Assembly: GCA_036011305.1 (NCBI GenBank)
Contig: DASCNA010000262.1
Span: 1 to 35,277, forward strand
DNA: 35,277 bases
Direction of reading: 5' to 3'
Origin: DASCNA01 sp036011305
GTDB lineage: Bacteria > Verrucomicrobiota > Lentisphaeria > Victivallales > GWF2-38-69
How positions within the stretch are numbered: the stretch's first letter is position 1; the number at the start of each line of letters is the position of its first letter. The position numbers and the translations under genes are program-made. Below the pieces are notes generated by a model, which had not been told where the DNA came from, searched no databases, and saw nothing but the letters and a program-made list of their open reading frames with translations. This document shows positions 1 through 8,853 of the stretch, in pieces.

Positions 1-61
1 ATTCAAGTATATTTAAAATTAACGGACAAAGCTATCGTACTAAGAATATTAAAAACAATAA

Positions 62-235
62 AACGGAGGTATAAATTTTTATCCGAGCTATGGAATTTTC
101 TTTAATACCAACTATGGAATTTAGGTTGCATTTGACAAAGAAAATAAAATTCCTGTATATAACTGGCAGTATGTAGACCTTGTATATGATCACTGGCTTT
201 CAATCGGAATTAGACCTTTTGTAGAAATCGGTTTT
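62..235 (+). pseudogene. Decayed 5' part of the GH39 gene
   Basis: Read in the same frame as the downstream GH39 reading frame, codons 125-235 give a convincing continuation of the family (VYNWQYVDLVYD, then GIRPFVEIGFMP), as in family beta-xylosidases. At 122-124 the frame meets TAG, exactly where relatives carry the Tyr of a GIY segment (here GI followed by stop). Before it, 20 codons remain open (62-121), preceded by TAA at 59-61. No start codon with a ribosome binding site is visible in this stretch. An 11-bp direct repeat, ctatggaattt, occurs at 88-98 and 112-122. I infer point or small-indel decay of the original gene. A sequencing or assembly error remains possible, and the window edge hides the rest. 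Confidence 0.6.
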
Positions 236-1453
236 ATGCCAGAAGATCTGGCCGCTGGAAAGGAGACAGTTTTCTGGTGGAAAGGAAATGTTACTCCTCC
301 GGATGACTGGTCTAAATGGGAAGAATTAATCCGTCAGTTTATTTTGCATATAATAGATCGGTACGGTTTGAGTGAAGTCCTCAAATGGCACTTCGAAATC
401 TGGAATGAACCTGATCTTGAAGGTTTCTGGCAAAATGCTGATTTTGATAAATATATAAAATTGTATAGAATTACTGCTTCAGTTATAAAAAATATTGATA
501 GCAGATTCAAGGTTGGAGGACCTGCCACATCAGGAACAAGAGATAAGCCGGGGTGCGCTCCCTGGGGAGATCAATTTCTTAAGGCATGCAGAGAACAGAA
601 AATTCCTCTAGACTTCTTCTCTACACACCCTTATCCTACTTTTCATCCTGTGGATTTTGAATGTCATGGATATATGAAATGGGATAATGAACTAAGACTG
701 TTGAAAGATCTTAACGGTTATAATAGACTTCTTAAAAAATATGGGTATCAGAATATTGAAAAATACTACACCGAATGGAACAGCAGTCCCAGTCCTAGAG
801 ACTCAGTTCATGACACAGCTTTTATGGCACCTTTTATTGTCAAAAATAACTGGCTAGCAAGAGGAAAAACAGATTCACTGACATATTGGGAAGCCAGTGA
901 TATTTTTGAAGAAAACCGCCTTGGTGACACTCCGTTTCACGGCGGTTTCGGAATGCTGAATATTCAGGGACTAAAAAAACCATCTTTTCATGCTTATTGG
1001 TTTCTGTCAAAATTAGGAAACAGTGAGTTAGGCTCAGGAGATAATTATGCAGTAACACAGCATGAAAACGGAATTATTTCTATTCTGTTATGGAATTACT
1101 GCCATTACCTACCGGTTGCAAATGATCATAGAAAATTTCAAAATGCTGACGGAAAATCTATTTATAATCTGTTTGAAGAATCTAATAATACTGTTTTCGA
1201 AATTCCTCTTAACTGCTTTAATAAAAGTTTACATGTAAAAGAAACACGTTTTGACCGCAATAACGGTTCGGTATTTGACTCATGGCTTTCTCTGGGAGCA
1301 GAGAATCACATTCTGCCTGAAAAATTAATTGAGCTAAAAAAACATATGGAGTTAACTCAAAAGGTATTTGAAGTGCCAGTTGCCGGACAACAACTAAAAT
1401 ATATAGTTCCCCCACACGGCATAATAATGCTGGACATTGAAATAGATAACTGA
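236..1453 (+). CDS. Glycoside hydrolase family 39 (beta-xylosidase-like), 5'-truncated, probably a pseudogene
   Basis: 405 residues are open from the first in-frame ATG. The family acts by a retaining mechanism on beta-linked xylosides and related glycosides. The acid/base Glu is E58 in FEIWNEPD and the likely nucleophile is E180 in YYTEWNSS, so both catalytic residues survive. The HGGFGM segment and the C-terminal beta-rich part also match the family. Relatives have about 500 residues; the missing N-terminus is partly readable upstream but broken by TAG at 122-124. The ATG at 236 falls inside conserved sequence (GFMPEDLA) and has no ribosome binding site, so a stable product from it is doubtful. 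It lies 152 bp ahead of the GH38 gene in the same direction and was probably part of the same glycan-use cluster. Substrate cannot be told from the sequence. Confidence 0.72.
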   Translation: MPEDLAAGKETVFWWKGNVTPPDDWSKWEELIRQFILHIIDRYGLSEVLKWHFEIWNEPDLEGFWQNADFDKYIKLYRITASVIKNIDSRFKVGGPATSGTRDKPGCAPWGDQFLKACREQKIPLDFFSTHPYPTFHPVDFECHGYMKWDNELRLLKDLNGYNRLLKKYGYQNIEKYYTEWNSSPSPRDSVHDTAFMAPFIVKNNWLARGKTDSLTYWEASDIFEENRLGDTPFHGGFGMLNIQGLKKPSFHAYWFLSKLGNSELGSGDNYAVTQHENGIISILLWNYCHYLPVANDHRKFQNADGKSIYNLFEESNNTVFEIPLNCFNKSLHVKETRFDRNNGSVFDSWLSLGAENHILPEKLIELKKHMELTQKVFEVPVAGQQLKYIVPPHGIIMLDIEIDN

Positions 1454-1605
1454 ACAAAAAGAAAAAGCAAAAATAAACTTTCCTTTAAATAGTTCATAAC
1501 ACTGTTAAATTATTATATCATTGATATTTAGCTGATTAATAAATATTTTTGTGGTGAAGTAATTTCTTTGAAAACATTTAATTGGTAATTACAAGGATTT
1601 TCAAA

Positions 1606-4080
1606 ATGAGAAAAATACATTTAGTATGCAATGCTCATTTAGACCCTGTCTGGTTATGGGAATGGGAAGAGGGAGCAGCCGAGACAATAAGTACTTTTAG
1701 AATTGCCGCTGACTTTTGTGACAGTTATGATGGATTTGTTTTTAATCATAATGAGGCAATTCTTTATCAATGGATAGAAGAGTATGATCCATCACTGTTT
1801 GAAAGGATTCAAAAACTGGTTGAAGCCGGTAAATGGCATATAATGGGCGGTTGGTATCTTCAGCCGGACTGTAATATGCCTTCTGGAGAATCCTTTATAA
1901 GACAGATACTATTGGGAAGGAATTATTTCAAAGACAAATTTGGAAAAGAACCAACTACTGCAATTAACTTTGACCCGTTTGGACATACAAGAGGCTTAGT
2001 GCAGATACTGGTAAAAAGCGGTTTCGACAGCTATCTGTTCTGTCGCCCTGCACAGCATGACTGCAAACTGGAAAATGACGCTTTTATATGGGAAGGATAT
2101 GACGGGTCAAAAGTAAAAGCCCTTAGAGCATTCGACATGTACCTGACCTTGCGCGGAGAAGCAGTTAATAAAGTTAAAAAATATATTAAGCACTATCCTG
2201 AACATGATACAGATCTTGTTCTCTGGGGTATCGGTAATCATGGAGGCGGACCGTCAAGAATCGATTATGAATCTCTGAATAAATTCGCATCTGAACAAAC
2301 TGAAATTAATATTATTCATTCAACTCCTGAAAATTACTTTAGAGAATTGAATGCCGAAGCTTTGCCTGTACATAAAAAAGACCTTAACAAATGGGCAATT
2401 GGATGTTATACGTCCCAAATACGTTTAAAACAACAACACCGTAAATTGGAAAACGAACTCTATTCAACAGAAAAAATGCTAACATCGGCATGGGCTCAAA
2501 AACTGTTGAATTATCCCGAAGATGAATTAGATCAGGCTCAGAAAGATCTTGCGTTTGCAGAATTCCATGATATTCTGCCTGGTTCTGCAATACAACCTGT
2601 AGAAGACACATCTTTAAGGTTAATGGCCCATGGTCAGGAAATCCTTTCAAGATTAAAGGCAAGAGCTTTTTTTGCACTGGCAGGAGATCAGCAAAAAGCT
2701 ATTGAAGGAGAAATTCCAATACTTGTATATAACCCGCACCCTTACCCTGTTAAAACTGTAATTGACTGCGAATTCAATCTTGCGGACCAGAACTGGAAAA
2801 ATACATTTATGGATGTAAAAGTCTATGCTGGAAAACAGAAATTGCCTTCCCAAGTGGAAAAAGAGTACAGCAACCTTCATCTGGATTGGAGAAAAAAGGT
2901 TGTTTTTGAAGCAGAACTAAAACCATCTGTAATGAATAGATTTGACTGTAAAATTATTGAACTGCCTTCCAAACCAAATATGAAATTTAAGCAGAGTGAC
3001 AGCAATATATCACTCTCTGATTCAGAAAAAACAGTTAAAATAAGCAAGAAAACAGGTTTGCTAAAATCATATAAAGTAAAAGGTCATGAATTTTTAGACA
3101 AACACTCATGCTTACCTATTGTTTTAGAGGATAATGAAGATTCCTGGATTATGGAAAAACAAAAATTTGGTAAACGAATAGGTGAATTTAAATTACTCAC
3201 TAGAGAAAAGGCAGCCTGTTATACCGGTTCAGTAAAGAAAAAACTGGAACCGGTAAGAGTAATTGAAAACGGTGATACCAGAACTGTTGTTGAAGCCTTA
3301 TTCGGTTATAGAAATTCGAATATATGCATCCAATATAAAATTCCTAAAAACAATACAGAAATTGAAATATCTGTAAGGGTCTGCTGGGCTGAAAAAAATA
3401 AACTACTAAAACTTGCTTTCAATACAGAAAAATCAAATAAATATATTGGACAGGTTGCCTGCGGGGCTGAGCATTTTTCATCAAACGGACAGGAAGTTGT
3501 TCTGCAGAAATGGCTGCTAGCTATTGATAAGAAAGCTGAAAAAGCATTGAGCATCATTAATGACGGAATATACGGCACCAATTTTAAAGGCAGTGAAATA
3601 GGTCTGAGCCTTCTAAGATCTCCGGCCTATTCAGGGCACCCGTTTGAAGGTCATGATATAGTTTTACAGGATAGATTAATTCCCCGCCATGATCAGGGTG
3701 AAAGGCTCTATACTTTCTGGCTTAATGCAGGTGACTCTGATCAGAGGATAAACTCTATTGACAGAGAAGCTCTGGTTAAAAATGAAAAACCAATGGCACT
3801 ATCATTTTTCCCTAGCGGAGAAAGCAAAAACAGTATTAAATCACTACTACAGTTAAGCGATGATTCTATTCAGGTTATGGCCGTTAAAAAAAGTACACAA
3901 AAAGATAATGTTGTAATAATAAGGTTATTTGAAGCTACAGGATCTTCAAAAGAGACATTTATATCTTCTGAGGTTTTAGGATTTAATAAAAAAGTTAAGC
4001 TCAATGCTTTTGAAATTAAAACCTTTGAAATCAATATTGAAACAAAATCTGTAAATGAAGTTAACTTAATAGAGCGGTAG
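1606..4080 (+). CDS. Glycoside hydrolase family 38 alpha-mannosidase
   Basis: 824 residues, predicted to hydrolyse terminal alpha-mannosides with a metal-dependent retaining mechanism. The N-terminus carries the zinc motif HLDPVW (H11, D13). The nucleophile is D123 in INFDPFGHTRG, and a further metal-ligand His is H321 in EFHDILPGS. The catalytic domain is followed by the middle helical domain and long beta-sandwich regions typical of the family. I chose ATG 1606 rather than an upstream in-frame TTG at 1582 because AAGGA sits 8 bp before 1606 and the protein then starts directly with the beta strand leading to the HxD motif. There is no signal peptide, so action is probably cytoplasmic on imported oligosaccharides, as for MngB-type enzymes. 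Substrate linkage is not resolved. Confidence 0.92.
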   Translation: MRKIHLVCNAHLDPVWLWEWEEGAAETISTFRIAADFCDSYDGFVFNHNEAILYQWIEEYDPSLFERIQKLVEAGKWHIMGGWYLQPDCNMPSGESFIRQILLGRNYFKDKFGKEPTTAINFDPFGHTRGLVQILVKSGFDSYLFCRPAQHDCKLENDAFIWEGYDGSKVKALRAFDMYLTLRGEAVNKVKKYIKHYPEHDTDLVLWGIGNHGGGPSRIDYESLNKFASEQTEINIIHSTPENYFRELNAEALPVHKKDLNKWAIGCYTSQIRLKQQHRKLENELYSTEKMLTSAWAQKLLNYPEDELDQAQKDLAFAEFHDILPGSAIQPVEDTSLRLMAHGQEILSRLKARAFFALAGDQQKAIEGEIPILVYNPHPYPVKTVIDCEFNLADQNWKNTFMDVKVYAGKQKLPSQVEKEYSNLHLDWRKKVVFEAELKPSVMNRFDCKIIELPSKPNMKFKQSDSNISLSDSEKTVKISKKTGLLKSYKVKGHEFLDKHSCLPIVLEDNEDSWIMEKQKFGKRIGEFKLLTREKAACYTGSVKKKLEPVRVIENGDTRTVVEALFGYRNSNICIQYKIPKNNTEIEISVRVCWAEKNKLLKLAFNTEKSNKYIGQVACGAEHFSSNGQEVVLQKWLLAIDKKAEKALSIINDGIYGTNFKGSEIGLSLLRSPAYSGHPFEGHDIVLQDRLIPRHDQGERLYTFWLNAGDSDQRINSIDREALVKNEKPMALSFFPSGESKNSIKSLLQLSDDSIQVMAVKKSTQKDNVVIIRLFEATGSSKETFISSEVLGFNKKVKLNAFEIKTFEINIETKSVNEVNLIER

Positions 4081-4113
4081 ATTGTTATCTACTATATGTA
4101 AAATACAGCATAA

Positions 4114-4137
4114 ACGGATGTGCTTCTGCACATCCGT
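4114..4137 (+). terminator. Strong stem-loop between GH38 and GH65 genes, without U-tract
   Basis: A perfect 10-bp stem (acggatgtgc pairing with gcacatccgt) with a ttct tetraloop. No run of T follows on the + strand, so it may act as an mRNA stabiliser or leaky terminator inside the operon rather than a full intrinsic terminator. Confidence 0.5.
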
Positions 4138-4185
4138 ATCAATGAAAATTATTATTTTCTGCAGACTTAAATTACGGTTGTTAAT

Positions 4186-6417
4186 ATGATGAGTGAATGG
4201 AGTATAACAGAAAACCTGAACAGTATAAATGATTTTATCGCTTATGAAGGCCTGTTTACACAGGGAAGCGGTTATTTGCATGTAAGAGGTTCACTTGAGG
4301 AAATAATAGATAACAGTAAACAAAATGAAACTTATTTAAGAATTCCCGGAAATGTTACTGTAGAAGAATTTAATTTATCCAAAAACAAGTGGGGTACGTA
4401 TGTTCCGGGAGTTTTTGCCAACCATCCCCTCCTCAATAATGAAATGGTAAATCTGCCGTATTTTATCGGTTTAAGTTTAAAATGTGAAGGAGAAATTTTT
4501 GATATTGAAAACTCTGCATTTGAACATTATGAACGAAAGTTTAACTTGCAAAATGGTTTAATAACCAGAAAATTCAGATGGATTACTAAATCTGGCTGTA
4601 AAATAAGTATACATTTTGAAAGATTTATAAGCTCAGCTTATAAACATATATGTTTCCAAAAATTATGTATAGCCTCTGATAAAAAGTGTAATATTGAAAT
4701 TGAATCTTTTATTGATGCCGATATCAGAACAAGCGGATATGATCATTTGAAAAAAACCTGTTTTAAACACCACGGAAATTACAGTCTTGCCTGCAAAACA
4801 GTAACAGATTCAAATATTATCGTCAATCTACTTTCAAAATTACTCTTAGACTCTAAATATAAAACTGAATTTGTTAAAGGGCCTAGAAAGGCATCACTTA
4901 AACTGAATATCAGCTGTAATTCGGGACAAAAAATTGTTATTGAAAAAAGAACAGCTGTATGCACAAACATTGACTTAGATAAATCAAATACTGCCAATAT
5001 TCTTAAGAACGCAGAAAATCTAACCTATAAAGCACATCTTGACCTTCATAACAAATGCTGGACAAAGAGATGGAAGACATGCGATATTAAAATTACAGGT
5101 GACACCAAATCCCAACTTTCGCTTAGAATTTCTCTATATCATCTGCTAAGATGCCATGTCCCCGAGGATAACAGAGTTACAATAGATGCAAAGGGGTACG
5201 CAGGGGATGCTTATTTTGGAAGATTTTTCTGGGATACAGAAATATATATGCTCCCCTTTTATTTATATACCGATCCTGACAGAGCCCGTACCTTTGCAGA
5301 ATTCAGGATACAGAGTCTCAACGGGGCAAAAAAGAATGCTGAACTCTACGGATATAAAGGAGCGCGCTATCCATGGGAATCAGATCCTGACGGCAATGAG
5401 TGCTGTCCGCTGGCGAACTGGCAGTACCGAGATCATGAAGTGCATGTCACTGCCGATGTTATTTACGGATTGGCACACTATGCAAAAGCTGTGAATAATG
5501 AAAATTTCATAAATACCGATTCAGCTGAACTGATTATGGAAACTGCAAGGTACTGGATTGACAGAATAGATTTCAACAGAGAAAAAAATATTCCGGAACT
5601 CTTAGGAGTTATGGGACCAGATGAATATACGGCTATTTCAAATAACAACAGTTATACAAACAGGCTTGTAGCTTTTAACCTACAGACAGCAGTAAAAACC
5701 GGAAAATGCACAGAGGAAGAGGAAAAATTATTTACTGAAACTGCAGAAAAGTTATCAATATTAAAAAAGAGTAATTTAGTGCTTCAGTGCGAATTTTTTA
5801 CAGATAAAGCTGAACCTGATTTTGAAAATGACTGGAAAGATAAAACAAAACCGTTTGGAGCAAATGTTCACCAGGAAAAGCTATACAGAACAAAATGCTT
5901 AAAACAGGCAGATGTATTAATGCTCATGTATCTGTTCCCGGACGAATTTACAATTGAAGAGCTGGAAACAGCCTGGAACTATTATCTGCCATATACAACT
6001 CATGACTCTTCGTTATCCTACGGTATTCATGCAATCCTTGCATTAAAGCTTGGAAAAAGGGATACAGCCTGGGAGTATTGGAAGAAAACATCCGGCCTTG
6101 ATTTAGATTTTGCAAATGGAGGAGCTTCCCGTGGAATTCACATCGCCAATGCCGCAGCTAACTGGCAGGTAGCTGTATTTGGATTTGCAGGCATTAAAAC
6201 CACAATGGAAACAAATATATTGCATTTAGGGCCAAATCTACCGGATAAATGGAAGAAAATATCTTTCCCTTTGATATGGAAAGGACAGAACGTTTATATA
6301 GAAATTACACACAGTATACTCACTGTTGAAAACAGAAGCTGCAAAAAACTATATGTATCTATTTTTGAGAATCATGACACTATCCATTCTGGACAAAAAC
6401 TTTCTGTGAAATTTTGA
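4186..6417 (+). CDS. Glycoside hydrolase family 65 phosphorylase (kojibiose/trehalose/maltose phosphorylase-like)
   Basis: 743 residues. GH65 phosphorylases cleave alpha-glucosides with phosphate and inversion, giving beta-glucose 1-phosphate. Visible landmarks are the N-terminal beta-sandwich, then FFWDTEIYMLPF and ARYPWESDPDG of the (alpha/alpha)6 barrel, the catalytic acid E480 in MGPDEYT, and the phosphate-binding loop THDSSLSYGIHA, which argues for phosphorylase rather than hydrolase. The residue after GPDEY is Thr where most characterised members have His, so the acceptor specificity may differ. Two ATG codons (4186, 4189) are adjacent and no clear ribosome binding site separates them. 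A beta-phosphoglucomutase-like gene follows 36 bp later, matching the expected product. Which disaccharide is used cannot be read from the sequence. Confidence 0.88.
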   Translation: MMSEWSITENLNSINDFIAYEGLFTQGSGYLHVRGSLEEIIDNSKQNETYLRIPGNVTVEEFNLSKNKWGTYVPGVFANHPLLNNEMVNLPYFIGLSLKCEGEIFDIENSAFEHYERKFNLQNGLITRKFRWITKSGCKISIHFERFISSAYKHICFQKLCIASDKKCNIEIESFIDADIRTSGYDHLKKTCFKHHGNYSLACKTVTDSNIIVNLLSKLLLDSKYKTEFVKGPRKASLKLNISCNSGQKIVIEKRTAVCTNIDLDKSNTANILKNAENLTYKAHLDLHNKCWTKRWKTCDIKITGDTKSQLSLRISLYHLLRCHVPEDNRVTIDAKGYAGDAYFGRFFWDTEIYMLPFYLYTDPDRARTFAEFRIQSLNGAKKNAELYGYKGARYPWESDPDGNECCPLANWQYRDHEVHVTADVIYGLAHYAKAVNNENFINTDSAELIMETARYWIDRIDFNREKNIPELLGVMGPDEYTAISNNNSYTNRLVAFNLQTAVKTGKCTEEEEKLFTETAEKLSILKKSNLVLQCEFFTDKAEPDFENDWKDKTKPFGANVHQEKLYRTKCLKQADVLMLMYLFPDEFTIEELETAWNYYLPYTTHDSSLSYGIHAILALKLGKRDTAWEYWKKTSGLDLDFANGGASRGIHIANAAANWQVAVFGFAGIKTTMETNILHLGPNLPDKWKKISFPLIWKGQNVYIEITHSILTVENRSCKKLYVSIFENHDTIHSGQKLSVKF

Positions 6418-6453
6418 TGATTAATATAAACAACTGTTTTTAAAGGTATCATA

Positions 6454-7101
6454 ATGAGAAAAATCAATACTGTTATTTTTGATTTAGACGGTGTTATTAC
6501 AGATACTGCTGAATTTCACTTTCTTGCATGGAAAAGAGTTTCACAAGAAGAAAATCTCTATTTTGATAAGTCCATAAATGAAAATTTAAAAGGTGTCTCC
6601 CGAATAGATTCACTTAAGATTATCCTAAATAAAAATAATAGAGAAATAACAGCTGAAAAGCTGAAGAAACTGTCTGAAAGGAAAAATATTTATTACCTTG
6701 AACTTATTAATACTGTAACACCGGAAAATCTTCTTCCAGGAATATGCAGAATTTTAAAATTTTTTAAAAATAAAAATATCAATATTGCCTTGGGGTCTGC
6801 ATCAAAAAATGCCCGTCTCGTTCTGAATAAGCTTAAAATATTTGATTATTTTGATTTAATAGGTGATGGAAATTGTGTTATAAACTCTAAACCGGCACCT
6901 GATATCTTTCTTTATTGTGCAAAACAGCTTGGAGTTTTTCCTGAAAACTGTATTGTTATTGAAGATGCTGAAGCTGGAATTGAGGCAGCGAAACAAGCCG
7001 GAATGAAAACAGTCGGCATCGGCTCAAGAGAAAAACTTAATAAAGCTGATTATATCTATTTTTCCCCGGCTGATATTGATTTAAATATAATAATAAAATA
7101 G
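6454..7101 (+). CDS. pgmB: Beta-phosphoglucomutase-like HAD hydrolase
   Basis: 215 residues, HAD superfamily subclass I. The catalytic pair is D10 and D12 in FDLDGVITDTAEFH; the loop TAEFHFLAWKRV is the typical beta-phosphoglucomutase cap entry. Later motifs are LGSASKNA (motif II), the Lys in NSKPAPDIF (motif III) and IVIEDAEAGIEAA (motif IV). It would interconvert beta-glucose 1-phosphate and glucose 6-phosphate, taking the product of the GH65 enzyme directly upstream. AAAGG lies upstream of the ATG. The gene name is inferred from the motifs plus the neighbour; another sugar-phosphate mutase or phosphatase of the same subclass is the alternative. Confidence 0.85.
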   Translation: MRKINTVIFDLDGVITDTAEFHFLAWKRVSQEENLYFDKSINENLKGVSRIDSLKIILNKNNREITAEKLKKLSERKNIYYLELINTVTPENLLPGICRILKFFKNKNINIALGSASKNARLVLNKLKIFDYFDLIGDGNCVINSKPAPDIFLYCAKQLGVFPENCIVIEDAEAGIEAAKQAGMKTVGIGSREKLNKADYIYFSPADIDLNIIIK

Positions 7102-7112
7102 TTTAATGATAT

Positions 7113-7559
7113 ATGAAGATTAACACAGAAAAAGAAAAACTTATTTTTTTTACTTCTCCACCAATTCTATCAGAAGTGGAAATCCCCATAGCAACAGAAC
7201 ATGTTTCAGCAGGCTTCCCATCACCTGCTGAAAACTATATGGACGGGCCTTTGGACCTTAACAAACACTTGATAAAAAACCCTCCTGCAACTTTTTTTGT
7301 CAGAGTAGATGGGGATTCAATGGTAAATGCAGGAATTCAACCTGGAGACATACTCATTGTCGACAGATCTGTAGAAGCACAGAACAATGACGTAATAATT
7401 GCTGTTATAAATGGAGAGTTTACAGTCAAAAGATTAATTGTCAAAAATGATGTATATATTCTTCAACCGGAAAATCCAAAATATAAATCTTTAATAATTA
7501 CCGATACCTTAGAATTTGAAATCTGGGGAAAAGTAATCAGTCTGATACATAACTTTTGA
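7113..7559 (+). CDS. umuD: UmuD-like S24 peptidase, SOS mutagenesis subunit
   Basis: 148 residues, LexA/UmuD family. The self-cleavage site is A33-G34 in HVSAGFPSP. The catalytic Ser is S69 in DGDSM and the Lys is K106 in FTVKR; their 37-residue spacing equals that of E. coli UmuD (S60 and K97). After RecA-stimulated cleavage such proteins join UmuC to form translesion polymerase V. There is no DNA-binding N-terminal domain, so it is not LexA. The gene starts 11 bp after the pgmB stop, and the umuC ATG follows its stop after 2 bp. I see no clear LexA-type operator in the short gap or the end of pgmB. Confidence 0.9.
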   Translation: MKINTEKEKLIFFTSPPILSEVEIPIATEHVSAGFPSPAENYMDGPLDLNKHLIKNPPATFFVRVDGDSMVNAGIQPGDILIVDRSVEAQNNDVIIAVINGEFTVKRLIVKNDVYILQPENPKYKSLIITDTLEFEIWGKVISLIHNF

Positions 7560-7561
7560 TT

Positions 7562-8827
7562 ATGAATAAATATTTTGCTTTAGTAGATTGTGATTCATTT
7601 TACGCTTCATGTGAGCGTATTTTTGAACCAGCATTAAAAGACAAACCTGTAATCGTTTTATCAAATAATGACGGTTGTGCCATAGCAATGTCAAAAGAAG
7701 CTAAAAATCTCGGGATAAAGATGGGCACACCATTTTATCAACTCAAGGACATAATTAAAAAACATAACATCTCACTCTTCTCGTCTAATTATGAATTATA
7801 TGGCGATATTTCTTCAAGAATTATGAATATTCTGCACAACTATTCGGCTAACGTAGAAATTTATTCGATTGATGAAGCTTTTCTTAAACTCCAGGATAAT
7901 ATTGAATCTTTAAATCATACATGCATGGATATTGTTAATGTCAGCAATAAATGGGTCAGCATGCCTGTAAAAATAGGAGTAGCAAAAACAAAAACTTTAG
8001 CTAAAGTTGCGGCAGAACTTGTCAAAATTAATAATATTAAATCAAAATATCGTATTCTAGTTGATCAAAATGAAATAAACAATGTCCTCTACTCTTTTCC
8101 TGTCAAAGAAGTGTGGGGAATAGGATATGCTACTACAAAAAAGCTCAACAGGATAGGAATAACTAAAGCAAGTCAACTTCTGAAGTTATCAGATGATTAT
8201 ATTAGGAAAAATTTTAGCATAAATTTATTGCGAACCATATGGGAATTGAAAGAAAAACCGGTGATAGAACTTGAAAGCATGCCACAATCTAAAAAGAATT
8301 TATGCTACTCAAGAAGTTTCAGCCATACTATTAGTAAATATAATGAACTTAAAGAGAGTATTGTATCATATGCCGTTTCAGCATCTGCTAAAATAAGGAA
8401 GGATAAATTAATAGCACAATCCATAAGTATATATATTCGAACGAATTTTTTTAATAAAAAATCACCAAAGTATATCAACTCTATTACTCTGCCCCTTCCT
8501 TATGCCGATAATGCAACAGGTCTGATTGTAAAGTATGCAGTAAGAGCTTTACGGGAAATATATAGAGAGGGATATCATTATAAAAAATCTGGAATTTTTC
8601 TTAACGATCTTATAAATGAAAACATAAGACAACCTGATATGTTTAATGAAGAAAATCCAAATGACAGTAAAATATCTAAAGTAATGGATGATATTAATAG
8701 GAAATATGGAAAGAAAAGCATAGTAATTGCATCTTCGGGGTTAAATAATCAGAGATGGCAGTTATCTAGAAATCATATTTCAAAAAGATATACTACTCGA
8801 TGGAAAGATTTATGTAATATTTATTAG
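7562..8827 (+). CDS. umuC: Y-family DNA polymerase V catalytic subunit UmuC
   Basis: 421 residues. Palm carboxylates are D9 in LVDCDSFYASCE and D104-E105 in YSIDEAFL; the KTKTLAKVA segment and the helix-hairpin-helix-like VWGIGYATTKKL follow as in UmuC/DinB proteins. The C-terminus (YGKKSIVIASSG to RYTTRWKDL) matches the tail domain found in UmuC but not in DinB, so UmuC is preferred over Pol IV. The start is ATG 7562; an in-frame TTG at 7556 lies inside the umuD end and is less likely. The umuD stop at 7557-7559 is 2 bp away, consistent with translational coupling. Role: error-prone bypass of DNA lesions during the SOS response. Confidence 0.93.
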   Translation: MNKYFALVDCDSFYASCERIFEPALKDKPVIVLSNNDGCAIAMSKEAKNLGIKMGTPFYQLKDIIKKHNISLFSSNYELYGDISSRIMNILHNYSANVEIYSIDEAFLKLQDNIESLNHTCMDIVNVSNKWVSMPVKIGVAKTKTLAKVAAELVKINNIKSKYRILVDQNEINNVLYSFPVKEVWGIGYATTKKLNRIGITKASQLLKLSDDYIRKNFSINLLRTIWELKEKPVIELESMPQSKKNLCYSRSFSHTISKYNELKESIVSYAVSASAKIRKDKLIAQSISIYIRTNFFNKKSPKYINSITLPLPYADNATGLIVKYAVRALREIYREGYHYKKSGIFLNDLINENIRQPDMFNEENPNDSKISKVMDDINRKYGKKSIVIASSGLNNQRWQLSRNHISKRYTTRWKDLCNIY

Positions 8828-8853
8828 TATTAATTTTTATAGGAGAATCAATT

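Noticed and set aside
1582..1605. Upstream TTG start for the GH38 mannosidase
   Set aside because: The ATG at 1606 has a well-placed AAGGA and begins at the usual family N-terminus; the extra eight residues have no support.
5186..5494. 102-residue frame inside the GH65 gene
   Set aside because: Same strand but out of frame with conserved catalytic-domain sequence; no initiation signal.
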